Made by a program: the position numbers and the translations under genes | The notes under the pieces: generated by a model | What the model saw: the letters and a program-made list of their open reading frames with translations, nothing else | The model's database searches: none | What the model was told of the DNA's origin: nothing | Origin: Arabidopsis thaliana | Lineage: Eukaryota > Streptophyta > Magnoliopsida > Brassicales > Brassicaceae | Reading direction: 5' to 3' | DNA length: 64,000 nucleotides | NCBI RefSeq assembly: GCF_000001735.4 | Contig: NC_003070.9 | Location: 25,281,971 to 25,345,970, forward strand | In this document: positions 26,259-37,955 of the stretch, piece by piece | Layout of the letters: every line of letters starts with the position of its first letter | How positions within the stretch are numbered: the stretch's first letter is position 1

Positions 26259-29111
26259 ATGGATGTGACCGAGCTTGAAGAGAATCTATTCGCGGCTAGC
26301 GATGCCAAGGTTCGGTTTTTAAATTGAAATGTTCGAATTCGGATTGTAATTGTTGGAATCTGATTAAATTTGCATCTCTGATTATTGCAAACAAATTTTC
26401 TATTAGAAATAGTAATTGGGTTATCTTAAAGGACATATTTTTTATTATCATTTGATTTCAATGTTGTTAGAGGGTTTCGTGTTTTTATGTTCTTGGTGTT
26501 TGATGATTTGATTGTCTTGTGCTTTTGCTACAGTTACATGGAGATATGTGCAAGGAACTATCTGGAGTTCTATGCAAGGTACTTTCAATCTTCCCGTCAT
26601 TGGAAGGAGCAAGACCGCGTAGCAAATCAGGGATTCAAGCCTTATGCTCTTTACATATTGCACTTGAGAAGGCAAAAAATATTCTTCAGCACTGTTCTGA
26701 GTGTAGTAAACTTTACTTGGTCAGTTTTTTCTCTCTTTGGACAAGTTTTATGCTTTCTCGTTTCGTGTGTTTTGCTTCTTTAATGTTCTACATTTTCCAA
26801 TGTGAACAGGCCATAACGGGGGATGCGGTTCTTTTAAAGTTTGAGAAAGCAAAAATTGCTCTCATTGATGGTCTTAAACGTGTAGAAGACATTGTTCCTA
26901 GCTCAATTGGGTCACAGGTAATTATTACTCAGTTCATTTCACATTGTGATGATTAAGATAAGTCCACTTGTTGATTGATAGTTATGATGTTTATAGTTGA
27001 GAAGTCTGTTTTTTTTTATGTATGATTTCTTCAGATTTTGGAAATTGTTGGTGAACTAGAGAACACCAGGTTCATGCTTGATCCATCGGAGAAGGAAGTC
27101 GGTGATCAGATTATTGCATTGCTTCAACAAGGGAAGAAATTTGACAACTGTAATGACAACACCGAGCTTGAAATTTTCCACCGTGCTGCTACTAGACTAA
27201 GTATCACTTCTTCTAGAGTGGCTCTGGCAGAACGAAGGGCTTTAAAGAAACTCATTGACAGGGCACGCGCCGAAGAAGACAAGCGTAAGGAATCAATTGT
27301 GGCTTATCTTCTGCATCTTATGAGAAAATGCTCCAAGCTATTCAGAAGTGAGATCTTGGATGAGAATGACTCTCCGGGTTCCTATCCATGTTCTCCTAAT
27401 GAAGATCATGGGAGTGTTCATGGGTTTGGTCGTCAGCTATCAAGGTTTGGTTCTTTAAACGACAAGCCCATGAACAGCATAAATTCAGGACAGATGCCTG
27501 TTCCACCCGAAGAACTGAGATGTCCCATATCTTTGCAACTTATGTGTGATCCTGTCATTATTGCTTCAGGGCAGACTTATGAACGGGTCTGTATTGAGAA
27601 ATGGTTCAGTGATGGGCATAATACTTGCCCAAAGACTCAACAACAGCTCCCACATATCTCTTTGACTCCCAATAACTGTGTTAAAGGTCTTATTGCGAGC
27701 TGGTGTGAACAGAATGGAACTCAAATTCCTAGTGGGCCGCCGGAATCTCAAGACCTCGACTACTGGAGACTAGCTCTCTCTGACTCCGAGTCCACCAAAT
27801 CACAGTCAGTCAACAGTATAGGGTCGTATAAATTGAAGGGCGTAAAAATTGTTCCGTTGGAGGAGAATGGTACTACTGTTGTTGAACGACAAAACACAGA
27901 AGAAAGTTTTGTGTCTGATGATGATGATGAGGAGGATTCTGATATAAATGTACTTGAGAGGTATCAAGATTTATTGGCTGTCTTAAACGAAGAGGAGGGT
28001 TTGGAGAAAAAATGCAAGGTTGTAGAAAAAATCAGGCTATTGCTGAAGGATGATGAAGAGGCCAGGATCTTCATGGGAGCCAACGGGTTTGTTGAAGCCT
28101 TGTTGCGATTCTTAGGATCAGCTGTAGATGATAACAATGCTGCAGCTCAGGATAGTGGAGCTATGGCTCTGTTCAATTTAGCCGTCAACAACAACAGGTT
28201 AGTACCTCTTGTTGATGTTGGTAATACAATAATAGATTGTGACTTTCTCATTACTTTTTGTGTTCTCAAGGAACAAAGAGTTGATGTTAACTTCTGGGGT
28301 GATTCGGCTGCTGGAGAAAATGATTTCTTCTGCTGAGTCCCATGGTTCAGCAACCGCGCTTTATCTGAACCTTTCCTGTCTCGATGAAGCAAAGTCCGTG
28401 ATAGGTTCAAGCCAAGCAGTACCTTTCCTTGTCCAACTTCTTCAGAAGGAAATCGAAACCCAATGCAAGCTCGATGCTCTTCACGCCCTCTACAACCTTT
28501 CCACATATTCCCCCAATATCCCTGCTCTCCTTTCATCTAACATCATCAAGAGCCTCCAAGGCCTTCTCGCATCAACAGGTGAAAATTTGTGGATAGAGAA
28601 GTCACTAGCCGTATTGCTAAATCTAGCTTCAAGCCAGGAGGGCAAAGATGAAGCGGTATCATCACAGGGCATGATCAGCAGTCTAGCAACAGTGCTAGAC
28701 ATGGGTGACACAACAGAGCAGGAGCAAGCTGTTTCATGCCTTTTGATTCTATGCAATGGAAGAGAGTCTTGTATCCAAATGGTGCTACAAGAAGGTGTGA
28801 TACCATCATTAGTGTCAATCTCTGTAAACGGAACACCTCGAGGCAGAGAGAAGTCTCAGAAGCTTCTAATGCTGTTTAGGGAAGAAAGACAGCAACGGGA
28901 CCAGCCATCTTCAAACAGAGATGAGCCACCCCAAAAGGAACCTGCCCGAAAATCTCTCTCAGCACCGCTGTCTGTCCATGGATCAACTCCTGCTTCAGCT
29001 TCAGTTCAAGACTATGAACCAAGAGTCCTGTCGAAATCAATGTCGAGAAGAAAGTCGATGGCAAGACCATTCAGCTTCTTCTGGAAGAAAAGCTACTCGG
29101 TTCGCGAGTGA
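26259..29111 (+). CDS. PUB7: U-box/ARM-repeat E3 ubiquitin ligase PUB7
   Basis: Plant U-box E3 ligase transferring ubiquitin from an E2 to substrates. Five exons, 26259-26309, 26534-26719, 26810-26917, 27035-28197 and 28271-29111, give 782 residues, the family length. The N-terminal helical U-box-associated region occupies about residues 1-230. The U-box is at about 273-347 and reads [17 protein letters not shown], then [13 protein letters not shown] and CPKTQQQL; it has the RING-like fold without zinc ligands. An acidic linker (DDDDEEDSD) precedes the C-terminal armadillo repeats, for example [14 protein letters not shown] and [19 protein letters not shown] basic, Ser-rich tail ([18 protein letters not shown]) ends the protein. 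The start is the first ATG of exon 1 ([11 protein letters not shown]). The closest paralogue is PUB6 on the same chromosome, from recall. Confidence 0.95.
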
Positions 29112-29525
29112 GAAAGAAGAAAATATCACATGTACATACAAGTACAACCTTTTATATGTAAAGCTTTGTTTTTCTTTCTTACAAGTTACAAAAGTCATTT
29201 CATAGAGAAGAAGATATGTTGTACAGGTCTCATTGTGATTAGTACACTCGATTTTTGTTGTTCTTTTGGTTAGCCAAAAAAAGATGTATATCAATCAAGG
29301 TAAATACAAGTAAAACAAAACCCCAGTTTTAACATCGTATTCACTTATTGTCATTCTTCTGGTTTATTATGTTTCTATGATAAGTATCCAAAGTTTTAAA
29401 ACAAATCTTAAACTTAGGTTACTTAGAATATGACATTTACAAAGTAATGAATACAAGAAGTACTTGAAAGAGACCAAAACATGTAAGCTATTGTGTCACC
29501 CCTCGGGTTCAAATCTCGAAAGAAA
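29112..29525. other. Intergenic: convergent 3' ends
   Basis: About 410 bases between the stop codons of PUB7 (plus) and the next gene (minus). Both transcripts probably end here. The sequence is AT-rich with no other feature. Confidence 0.6.
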
Positions 29526-30381
29526 TCAGGTCGAATAGGATTCAGAACGCGAGAAGGTGAGCGAATCCGCGCTTCTACTACTTCGTTTGATGGGATTCTG
29601 AATCCATCCGGTCTCAAAGAGTTCCAAGATCGGATCTCTGCGGCTACTGCTGCTTCGACCAGTGCTTCCACCGCCATCTTCTCCACTACTTCCTCTCTGT
29701 AATGCCTCCTTGTACGACACTTTCTTCTCCGTCCCCAAATTCCTCTTCTCTTCCTCCTCTTCTGAAACTGACCCTGATCTGCTAAAGCTCCTATCAACTG
29801 TGATCTCTTTCTCATTCGTCCCTTTGTTCTTATCTCTCCAACGTCCCAACACGTTCACCAACAAACCAAGCCTAGAAATAACATGAACCAACAACCAATC
29901 TAGCCACGCCACTCGGCTCATCAAACTCGGAAGTTTCTTGAGCACTCCATCAAGTTTCTCTGGCAGAGTCTCTACAATGATCAACAAATCAAAGATCTTA
30001 ACAAACACATTGCTTGAAGAAGGGAAGTAAGTCTCGATTGCGTCTTGTAACGCGAGTATATGATCGTCAGCTACAGAGAGAACCGCGAGAAAATGACGAT
30101 GAAACGGACTTGTCATCGAAACAAAGAAGATAACGAATTCAAAGAGTTTCCTCAATAGCCAAGAGGATAGATTCTTCTTCTTCTTCATCAGAGTCTGGCT
30201 TCTTGTGTAAAGAACACGAGTCATGGAGAGTATTACACCACCACAAGTCTCAAGAGGACGACGTCGCGGCCTCCTTCTCGCCGGTTGCTCCTGTCAAAAT
30301 CCAAAATCACAAAAAATAACCAAACATGTCCAGATTATTTGAGGTTATCAAAGGGTAAGAACAAAGAGAATTGCATACCAT
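29526..30381 (-). CDS. Unrecognised protein with hydrophobic segments (255 residues)
   Basis: Two coding exons: a first exon contributing only the ATG (30379-30381, followed by GTATGC) and the main exon 29526-30290 after a GACAG acceptor. This start gives MEQPARRRPRRRPLETCGG..., 25 residues longer than the next in-frame ATG at 30224. Visible features are an Arg-rich N-terminus, several amphipathic or hydrophobic stretches (LLRKLFEFVIFFVSM and LDWLLVHVISRLGLLVNVLG), a long acidic and Ser-rich middle (VSEEEEEKR), and a basic SRS-type C-terminus. I see no known catalytic motif. The gene is head-to-head with urease about 490 bases away. By recall At1g67540, annotated only as a transmembrane or hypothetical protein. 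Confidence 0.8.
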
Positions 30382-30871
30382 TTATGAGGAATGTAGCAGA
30401 TTCCAAATGTTTTATTTTCTCGTCTGTAAATTTTCCCGGAAAATGATCGAGAAACTTTTGAGAAAATTAGTTCGGTTTCAGGATTTTATACGTTAGTCAA
30501 GGGTAAGCGAGCGGTTAGTCTTGATTTCAGCTGAGCATTTTTTAGAACGAGCGGTTACGCTATTCTTTTTTTAAGTCCACTCGAGAAGATTCGAAACTGG
30601 GTTGCCAAAAGTGGGTTTTTTGAAAATATTTTTAAAACCAAACGTTGGGAATCTTTTTTAAAATAAAATAAAAAAGGAAACCGAATCTATGACGCATGCA
30701 TGAGGTAAGCCATTAGATAGATTGTACTGTGCGAGTCTGCGAATCACCGATGGTCAACGTCTCTTCTCCTTCAACTTCAAATTTAGTCTCTTACCAGTAC
30801 GACTTCTCGGTAACGGAATCGTTGCTCTGTTTGCCGGAGACGTGGGTAAGATTGGATTGGGAGGTGGAGAA
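30382..30871. promoter_or_regulatory. Divergent promoter between the hypothetical gene and urease
   Basis: The 490 bases between two start codons pointing in opposite directions must hold both leaders and promoters. No TATA box stands out for either direction. The urease side contains an upstream ORF listed separately. Confidence 0.5.
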
Positions 30872-30875
30872 ATGA
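30750..30875 (+). other. Upstream ORF overlapping the urease start codon
   Basis: ATG at 30750 opens 41 codons and ends at TGA 30873-30875, so its stop overlaps the urease ATG (30872-30874) in the arrangement ATGA. If the transcript begins upstream of 30750 and the leader is not spliced, ribosomes would meet this ORF first. Whether it is present in mature mRNA is unknown. Confidence 0.45.
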
Positions 30876-33800
30876 AGTTGTTGCCGCGAGAGATCGAGAA
30901 GTTAGAGCTACATCAAGCTGGTTTCCTTGCACAGAAACGTCTTGCTCGTGGTATTAGACTCAATTACACTGAAGCTGTAGCACTTATTGCTACTCAGGTA
31001 CTTCACTATTCTTCAATTTCATTTACTATTTTTATGGTCTGCAATTCTTAAGTCGAAGTTATGGTTCTCAACTTCTCATGGTTATGTAGATTCTTGAGTT
31101 TATTCGTGATGGTGATAAAAGCGTGGCTGAGCTAATGGATATCGGGAGACAACTATTAGGAAGGTGATGATATGATGAATTCTATAGTTGTTTCACTTTT
31201 TTTGTTTTTGTTTTGATATATTCAGTACTATTTTGCATCTTCTTTTTCTGTAAACAGGAGACAGGTTCTTCCTGCTGTTTTACATCTTTTGTATACGGTT
31301 CAGGTAGGTAGTGGTGTCATTGATTCTTTTTTAATGTTCCATGCTTTGTCAAGTCATTATAACTATAGTTAGGGTGTTGTAGGTCGAAGGTACATTTCGT
31401 GATGGTACAAAGTTAGTCACGGTTCATGAGCCGATTTCTCTTGAAAACGGCAACCTTGAACTTGCTTTGCATGGATCTTTCCTTCCAGGTTCCATTTTGA
31501 TCATTGTATTCTACAGTTAGCTTTTTATTTTTCTGGTATACTTTGCTTAGTTAGTAAAAGTAGTAATATTGTTAATGTGTAGAGATTACGACTTGTTTTG
31601 TAGTTCCTTCATTGGATAAATTTCCAGAAGTTCATGAGGGTGTAATTATTCCTGGTGATATGAAATATGGAGATGGAAGTATAATTATAAATCATGGAAG
31701 GAAAGCAGTAGTTCTGAAAGTAGTGAACACTGGAGACAGACCAGTGCAGGTTTGTTAAATTTTCATCTCTTGCTTCTTTTGTATTTTCAAATTACTGTAA
31801 GATTCTTTATTTTTGAATCCTTATTGGTATGGAGATAGGTTCATGAAATCAGTTGTAGTTAATTTATCAAGTCCTTTTTAGGTTGGAAGTCACTACCATT
31901 TTATTGAAGTGAATCCACTATTGGTGTTTGACAGACGTAAAGCTCTTGGTATGCGTTTAAACATACCCGCTGGAACAGCTGTTCGCTTTGAGGTTTGTTT
32001 TCTCATCTTTTGTTATATGTCTCGGCTAAATAATGACCAGCTTTTAGTCATGTCAGTGAAATTTATATTTTTGTAGCCAGGAGAAAGAAAAAGCGTTGTA
32101 CTTGTGAATATTGGTGGAAATAAAGTGATAAGGGGAGGAAATGGAATTGTTGATGGTCTAGTTGATGATGTCAATTGGACAGTTTTAATGGAAACAATGG
32201 AGAGAAGAGGATTTAAGCACCTGGAAGATATTGATGCTAGGTTAACTCCTAGTCCACCTACTTACATATACAAAAGATATAAAGTTTTAACTGATCTCTT
32301 TGCAGTGAGGGGATAGCAGGGGAAGATCCTCGATTTACAACTATGATTTCTCGTGAAAAGTATGCAAATATGTATGGTCCTACCACTGGGGACAAGCTTC
32401 GCCTAGGTGATACCAACTTATACGCAAGAATTGAAAAAGATTATACTGTTTATGGAGATGAATGTGTATTTGGAGGTGGAAAAGTTCTAAGAGAAGGCAT
32501 GGGACAAGGCATAGAGCAAGCTGAAGCTCTTTCTTTGGATACTGTCATTACCAATAGTGTGATAATTGATTATTCAGGAATATATAAGGCAGATATTGGC
32601 ATTAAAAATGGTCATATTGTTGGTATTGGGAAAGCAGGCAATCCAGATACCATGCATGGTGTGCAGAACAATATGCTTATTGGGGTAATTTATTTCACTG
32701 TATAAAACACAGTAAATACCATTTTGGAGTACTTACTTACTTTCTCTTGTTTATTTTCTTAGAATAAGACTGAGGTTATTGCTGGAGAAGGAATGATTGT
32801 AACTGCAGGAGCTATTGATTGTCATGTACATTTCATATGTCCTCAATTGGTGTATGAAGCAGTGTCAAGCGGTGAGTAGAGTAGCCTGACTGAATATAAA
32901 GCATAAGTTTGCCTCTAAATTCATAAGTATATGCAGGCATTACAACTATGGTTGGGGGAGGGACAGGGCCTGCTTATGGTACACGTGCTACTACGTGTAC
33001 CCCTTCTCCGTTCGATATGAAGTTAATGCTGCAGTCCACAGATAGCCTGCCACTAAACTTTGGCTTTACAGGAAAGGTGGGATATGTTTCTTCTTGATAC
33101 TGATATCCTTGTTATCCATGTACTCATCTGTATTTCGAACTCTTACGGTTAGCAAATGTATCGTTGTTAGGGAAATACAGCTAAACCGTTAGAGCTTCGT
33201 CACATAGTGGAGGCTGGAGCAATGGGATTGAAGCTGCATGAGGACTGGGGAACTACTCCTGCTGCAATAGACAATTGTTTGGCAGTTGCAGAAGAATATG
33301 ATATCCAGGTCTTTTCTTTTCCCTGATGACATCCTCTTTTAAGAAACAGGATTGATAGTTTCCCATATGTACTCAATTGTTTTGATTTGACAGGTGAACA
33401 TTCATACTGACACCTTAAATGAATCCGGTTTTGTTGAGCACACTATCAATGCATTTCGTGGGAGAACAATACATACATATCACAGGTTCATCAGCTTCTC
33501 ACCTCTTCATGCACCTCTCAGATGCTTCCTTCACTGCTTATGTTTGAAGCAAAATATTGAAGTGCTATTTTTGTTTGTTAAATCATTCTGGACAGTGAAG
33601 GTGCTGGTGGTGGACATGCACCAGATATCATTAGAGTTTGTGGAGTGAAAAATGTACTCCCGTCATCAACCAACCCAACACGGCCATATACGAAAAATAC
33701 TGTAGATGAACATCTTGACATGCTGGTATGAGAATTTTATACGAGTGATGGTGAATTGCTTTACTTTTGTCTTGTTAATAACCTCATATGCAAACACAAA

Positions 33801-34941
33801 CAGATGGTTTGCCATCACCTTGACAAGAACATCCCAGAAGATGTAGCTTTTGCTGAATCAAGAATAAGAGCTGAAACAATAGCTGCAGAGGATATATTGC
33901 ATGATATGGGAGCAATCAGCATTATCTCCTCCGACTCACAAGCAATGGGTCGCATTGGAGAGGTTCATAGTATTTGAATTCTTGAATTCTATATCCTTTC
34001 TGTAGAGATGCTTACTTTGTGGCATGTTCTCTTTTGACAGGTAATAAGCAGAACTTGGCAGACAGCTGACAAGATGAAGGCTCAGAGGGGAGCCATTGAT
34101 CCTAACATGGCTGATGATGATAACTCAAGGATCAAGAGATACATTGCAAAGTACACTATAAACCCAGCTATAGCCAATGGGTTTGCAGACTTAATTGGCT
34201 CGGTTGAGGTATGCTAATCTTCTCCACACGTCTCATATCTTACTTATACAGCTTTATTTTCCTCTGTAACTACTTAACGTCAGTGCTTTTGTTTACTTAA
34301 TTGGAAACTGCACTGTGATGCAGGTGAAGAAGCTGGCTGATCTTGTTATATGGCAGCCGGCTTTCTTCGGAGCAAAACCAGAAATGATAATCAAAGGAGG
34401 CAATATAGCATGGGCTAATATGGGCGATGCAAATGCGAGCATACCCACTCCTGAGCCGGTAATCATTACTGACTACTAGATTCTAGACTCGTTTTCTTGA
34501 CAACACGTCTCTAAAGACGGTCCTTTCTTTTATTTTATGATGGTAGGTGATATCAAGACCTATGTTTGGAGCATTTGGAAAGGCCGGAAGTGAAAACTCT
34601 GTTGCATTTGTCAGCAAGGCATATAATCTTTTGTCACTCTGTATCTTCCATTCTTTCCCCAATTCATTTGTGGATTCAGTTAATATTAACTATAGTTTAT
34701 GTATTCTTACATAAACCAGGCTGCCTTGAGAAAGGGGGTAAAAGAACTATATGGACTCAAGAAGAGGGTTGTAGCGGTGTCCAACGTGAGGCAGCTCACA
34801 AAACTCGACATGAAGCTGAATGATGCGCTTCCAGAGATCACCGTGGATCCAGAGACATACGTTGTCACAGCAAATGGCGAGGTCCTTACATGTGCGCCAG
34901 CCGATTCAGTCCCTCTCTCCCGGAACTATTTCCTCTTTTAA
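30872..34941 (+). CDS. URE: Urease (nickel enzyme, urea hydrolysis)
   Basis: Hydrolyses urea to ammonia and carbamate in the cytosol, recycling nitrogen from arginine breakdown. Eighteen exons close in phase: 30872-30997, 31090-31163, 31258-31303, 31383-31488, 31604-31749, 31882-31992, 32077-32240, 32306-32684, 32763-32871, 32937-33076, 33171-33308, 33394-33485, 33596-33725, 33804-33962, 34041-34208, 34324-34458, 34547-34618 and 34720-34941. The 838-residue product is the plant single-chain form, equal to the bacterial gamma, beta and alpha subunits fused. Nickel and active-site residues are visible: [13 protein letters not shown] (carbamylated lysine), HTDTLNESG, the flap [13 protein letters not shown] with its Cys and His, and SSDSQAMGR. 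The 34619 donor is GC, not GT. It needs accessory proteins UreD, UreF and UreG encoded elsewhere. Confidence 0.98.
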
Positions 34942-37900
34942 GGTTGTTGAAATTTCTGATGCTCTAGTGCATTTTATCGGCGGCATTGCTAACTACAATG
35001 AGAGACACCTACAGCACTATAGCAAGAATATACTGATAGGTCACATCCCTTATGTTCATTTGTAACAATAAGCTTCTTTGAACAAACAAACAAAAGAATA
35101 GTGAGAGAAGCAAATATAAAAAGGGAATGTGGTGAAAGAGATGATCAAGTCTAGAGAGTTGCAAGGACCAATGTTGTTAGACTAGAGGATCCATTATAGA
35201 ATTATAAAGTGGTGTCTTTTTTATGTTGTCTCTGTCATTTTTTAATGGCATGAAGTTGTTAGTGGCTTGCTTGATTCTTGTGGGGTAAAAGCATTTACAT
35301 CATTATAGAAGCAACTTCCAGAAGACAGCAAACAGAAGATTATTGTACTGAGCTTTCCTATGAATCTGTGATGGTTATCTTCTCCTCTACTAAATGGTGT
35401 GTGTCACCATCTTGTTCATGTTCAATATCTTCTTCATTGTTTTGCATTTAGAGTCAATTTTAAAAACTTATTTTATTTTCCTTTACGTACATGCCTAATT
35501 CTATTATAGAAATTGAACTTATTTTAAAAAATTTGCCACTTTTTCATTCCATACACCAAAAAACACAAGTATATGATCCTCAATCACATTGATACGAATG
35601 CTATCTTGTTCTGCGGTACAGAGCATTTTCAACAACATATTTGGATATCTATCTAGAATCAACAACAATTTTTTTTTACATATATTTGTATTTTTCATAT
35701 TCATATGGGGTACTTTATATTCGAATTTCATAGAAAACTAATATCTTTAAATTTACATTTTTGTAAACAAAATTTAGTTGTATTTTAGAAATAATGTAAT
35801 TTTTGTGTGAAAAGGGACATGATAAGACCGAATTTGAAGTAGACTGGTTACCTAACATAACATCAATGGATTTGGATTTCAAAAGAGAGAAAAAGAAGAG
35901 AAATTATTAAGGATAAAACCAACAAATCAATAAAGTATATGCATAAATTTACAGACTATTAATATCATGAATCTATCGGTTTGTTCAAAAAAAAAGTTGT
36001 TGTTAGAATTTCTCTTTAAAAATAGTATGGTTAATTAAGAAAGAATGATTATACATATAAAAACAAAACTCCTAAATGTTTAAATGATTTAAAACTGAGA
36101 GAATATTGTTTTACAATCTTTTAGAGGATTGTGATTCTCATAATCAGAAGAAAATAATTGCAGATACAAAGATCTTAGCTGGCTACGTGAAGGGCATGCT
36201 TGAGATATCATAACTCTGATGTGCATCCACACATGACAATTGACAGTCTTAACATATTTTATGTCCAAATTATACCATTAGGCGGATTATTTAGAACTTG
36301 TCCACGAGAAACATATTGTATGTTTGTGATCCATATTATTATTTCTTCTTTCTTCTAATATAAAAATTATTTAAATTTTATTATATGGCAGAAAAGCAGT
36401 AGTTTGGTTGGCATGACTCGAATTTAAGATCGCAAATGTAAAATGGATCTCCCAGTCATCGTTTTTGTTCATATTTATATGCGGTTCGGTCACAGTTGAC
36501 ATGTTCACACGGTTCCTCTATTTAATTCAGATTTCAGACAAGGTGTAATAATTTGAATGGATATGAAACATTTGTAAATATTTATAAAATTAATGAAAGA
36601 CCAAGAGGTTTGGAGAATTAGTTTATACTATAATAAGCTTATCACTAAAGAACATAATTAAACATCATAAAAAGAAAGAAAAATAGAGAGAGAGATATAG
36701 ACTTTATTATTAATTGACTGTACATCGTATTTTCGACTAATATTAATTGACTATACATCGGCTATTCGAAGTATATATCTACTGATACCATTTTTTTATA
36801 ATCAAAGTGTAATTCATGATTTTACCACTTGACGAGTTCTTTTAGGATGAGTGTAGCCATCAAATAACTCATTTATCGATTTTTTTAATGGATATAAAAC
36901 ATAAACACTATTTCGATTGGCGAGATGAAAAAGCTTAGATATTTCAACGCTTGTTAAGAATCGATTTCTGACTTGCAACTTTTTTACAAGTAGGAACGAC
37001 TAATTTACTACCACTTGGAGTAAACACGTACCGATAAGATTGAAAAGTTACAATTTAGAGATTTGAGGATTTATGTACCGTTCAAAGAAATCGCCAAGTT
37101 TAATAATTTGTTTATTCTGTTAGGTAGGAATACAACGAGCATGTGCATAATTAAAATATAAAATAAACCTAAACTTAACGGCGGTCATTGCCTCCAATGA
37201 GTATATGCATGTTATGTGGTCGGAGTTTTTAATGTCCAAACTGGGTTTATTTTTTGACATCAACATGCACTTTTTATAGTACAATTAAGTTTGGTGCAGG
37301 CGCAGCAAGCAAGCCACACCCGTACATTACTGCGTACAAACAAGAAGCGGTCAATTTTTCGAGAAAGACGATCCATACGTTCTGTGTAAATAAAAAAATA
37401 ATCAGATTTAACATACATTTTGTGGAAAACAATTCTTCTTATATGAAAACACCGTAGAATGTAAAGCCAGAGGAGATTTACCAAGGTGGCTTCGTTGAGA
37501 TATTTGAAGATTGTTCCACTTGTGCCTTCTAAAACGTTAGTGATCTGTTATATACGTTACCTCGCTAACAACATGTTCATATATAACACACAAAAAGTTA
37601 TTTATGTTTTTTTATGTTAGAAAAGAGAAAAATATTTTATAGCGTTGACAAAAAATTTAACCAAAAGAAATTAAAGTGTCATACCACTTGGTTTTTGGAG
37701 TCTGATTCTCACGCGCTCTTACACGCGTACGTGACAAGTAAATTCACAACCCATTTACGGGGTGGAAGTGACGACACTCTCTCACGGTCAAACACATTAT
37801 CCTGTCCGAAAAGTGAAAACTAACACAAAACGTCACCGTTTTTCCTTGACTCAGTCCTCTAGCACGAGGTCCACGAGCAACGTTTCTCGTTTGCCTTATT

Positions 37901-37955
37901 TATCATCTCTCTCTATCTCTCTCTTCACACTGCCAAACTCCAAACAAAAGTAAAA
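34942..37955. other. Intergenic 3.0 kb between urease and LOX6
   Basis: Urease 3' UTR on the left and LOX6 promoter on the right. Very AT-rich with scattered short ORFs, none convincing. No bounded transposon was recognised. The LOX6-proximal motifs are given separately. Confidence 0.5.
37711..37735. promoter_or_regulatory. CGCG-box/ACGTG cluster in the LOX6 promoter
   Basis: ACGCGC at 37711-37716, ACGCGT at 37723-37728 and an adjoining TACGTGAC sit about 230 bases before the LOX6 start. CGCG cores are bound by CAMTA factors in rapid wound and cold responses, and ACGTG by bZIP/bHLH factors. This fits a wound-linked lipoxygenase, but function is inferred. Confidence 0.35.

Noticed and set aside
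29500..29520. tRNA B-box-like GGTTCAAATCT
   Set aside because: No T-stem pairing, A box or acceptor stem is present; it lies in the 3' UTR of the hypothetical gene.
29423..29815. 130-codon Arg-rich ORF on the minus strand
   Set aside because: It is an alternative frame overlapping the real coding exon 29526-30290.
30722..31051. N-terminally extended urease ORF
   Set aside because: The extension has no in-frame ATG; the urease N-terminus [10 protein letters not shown] matches the family start.
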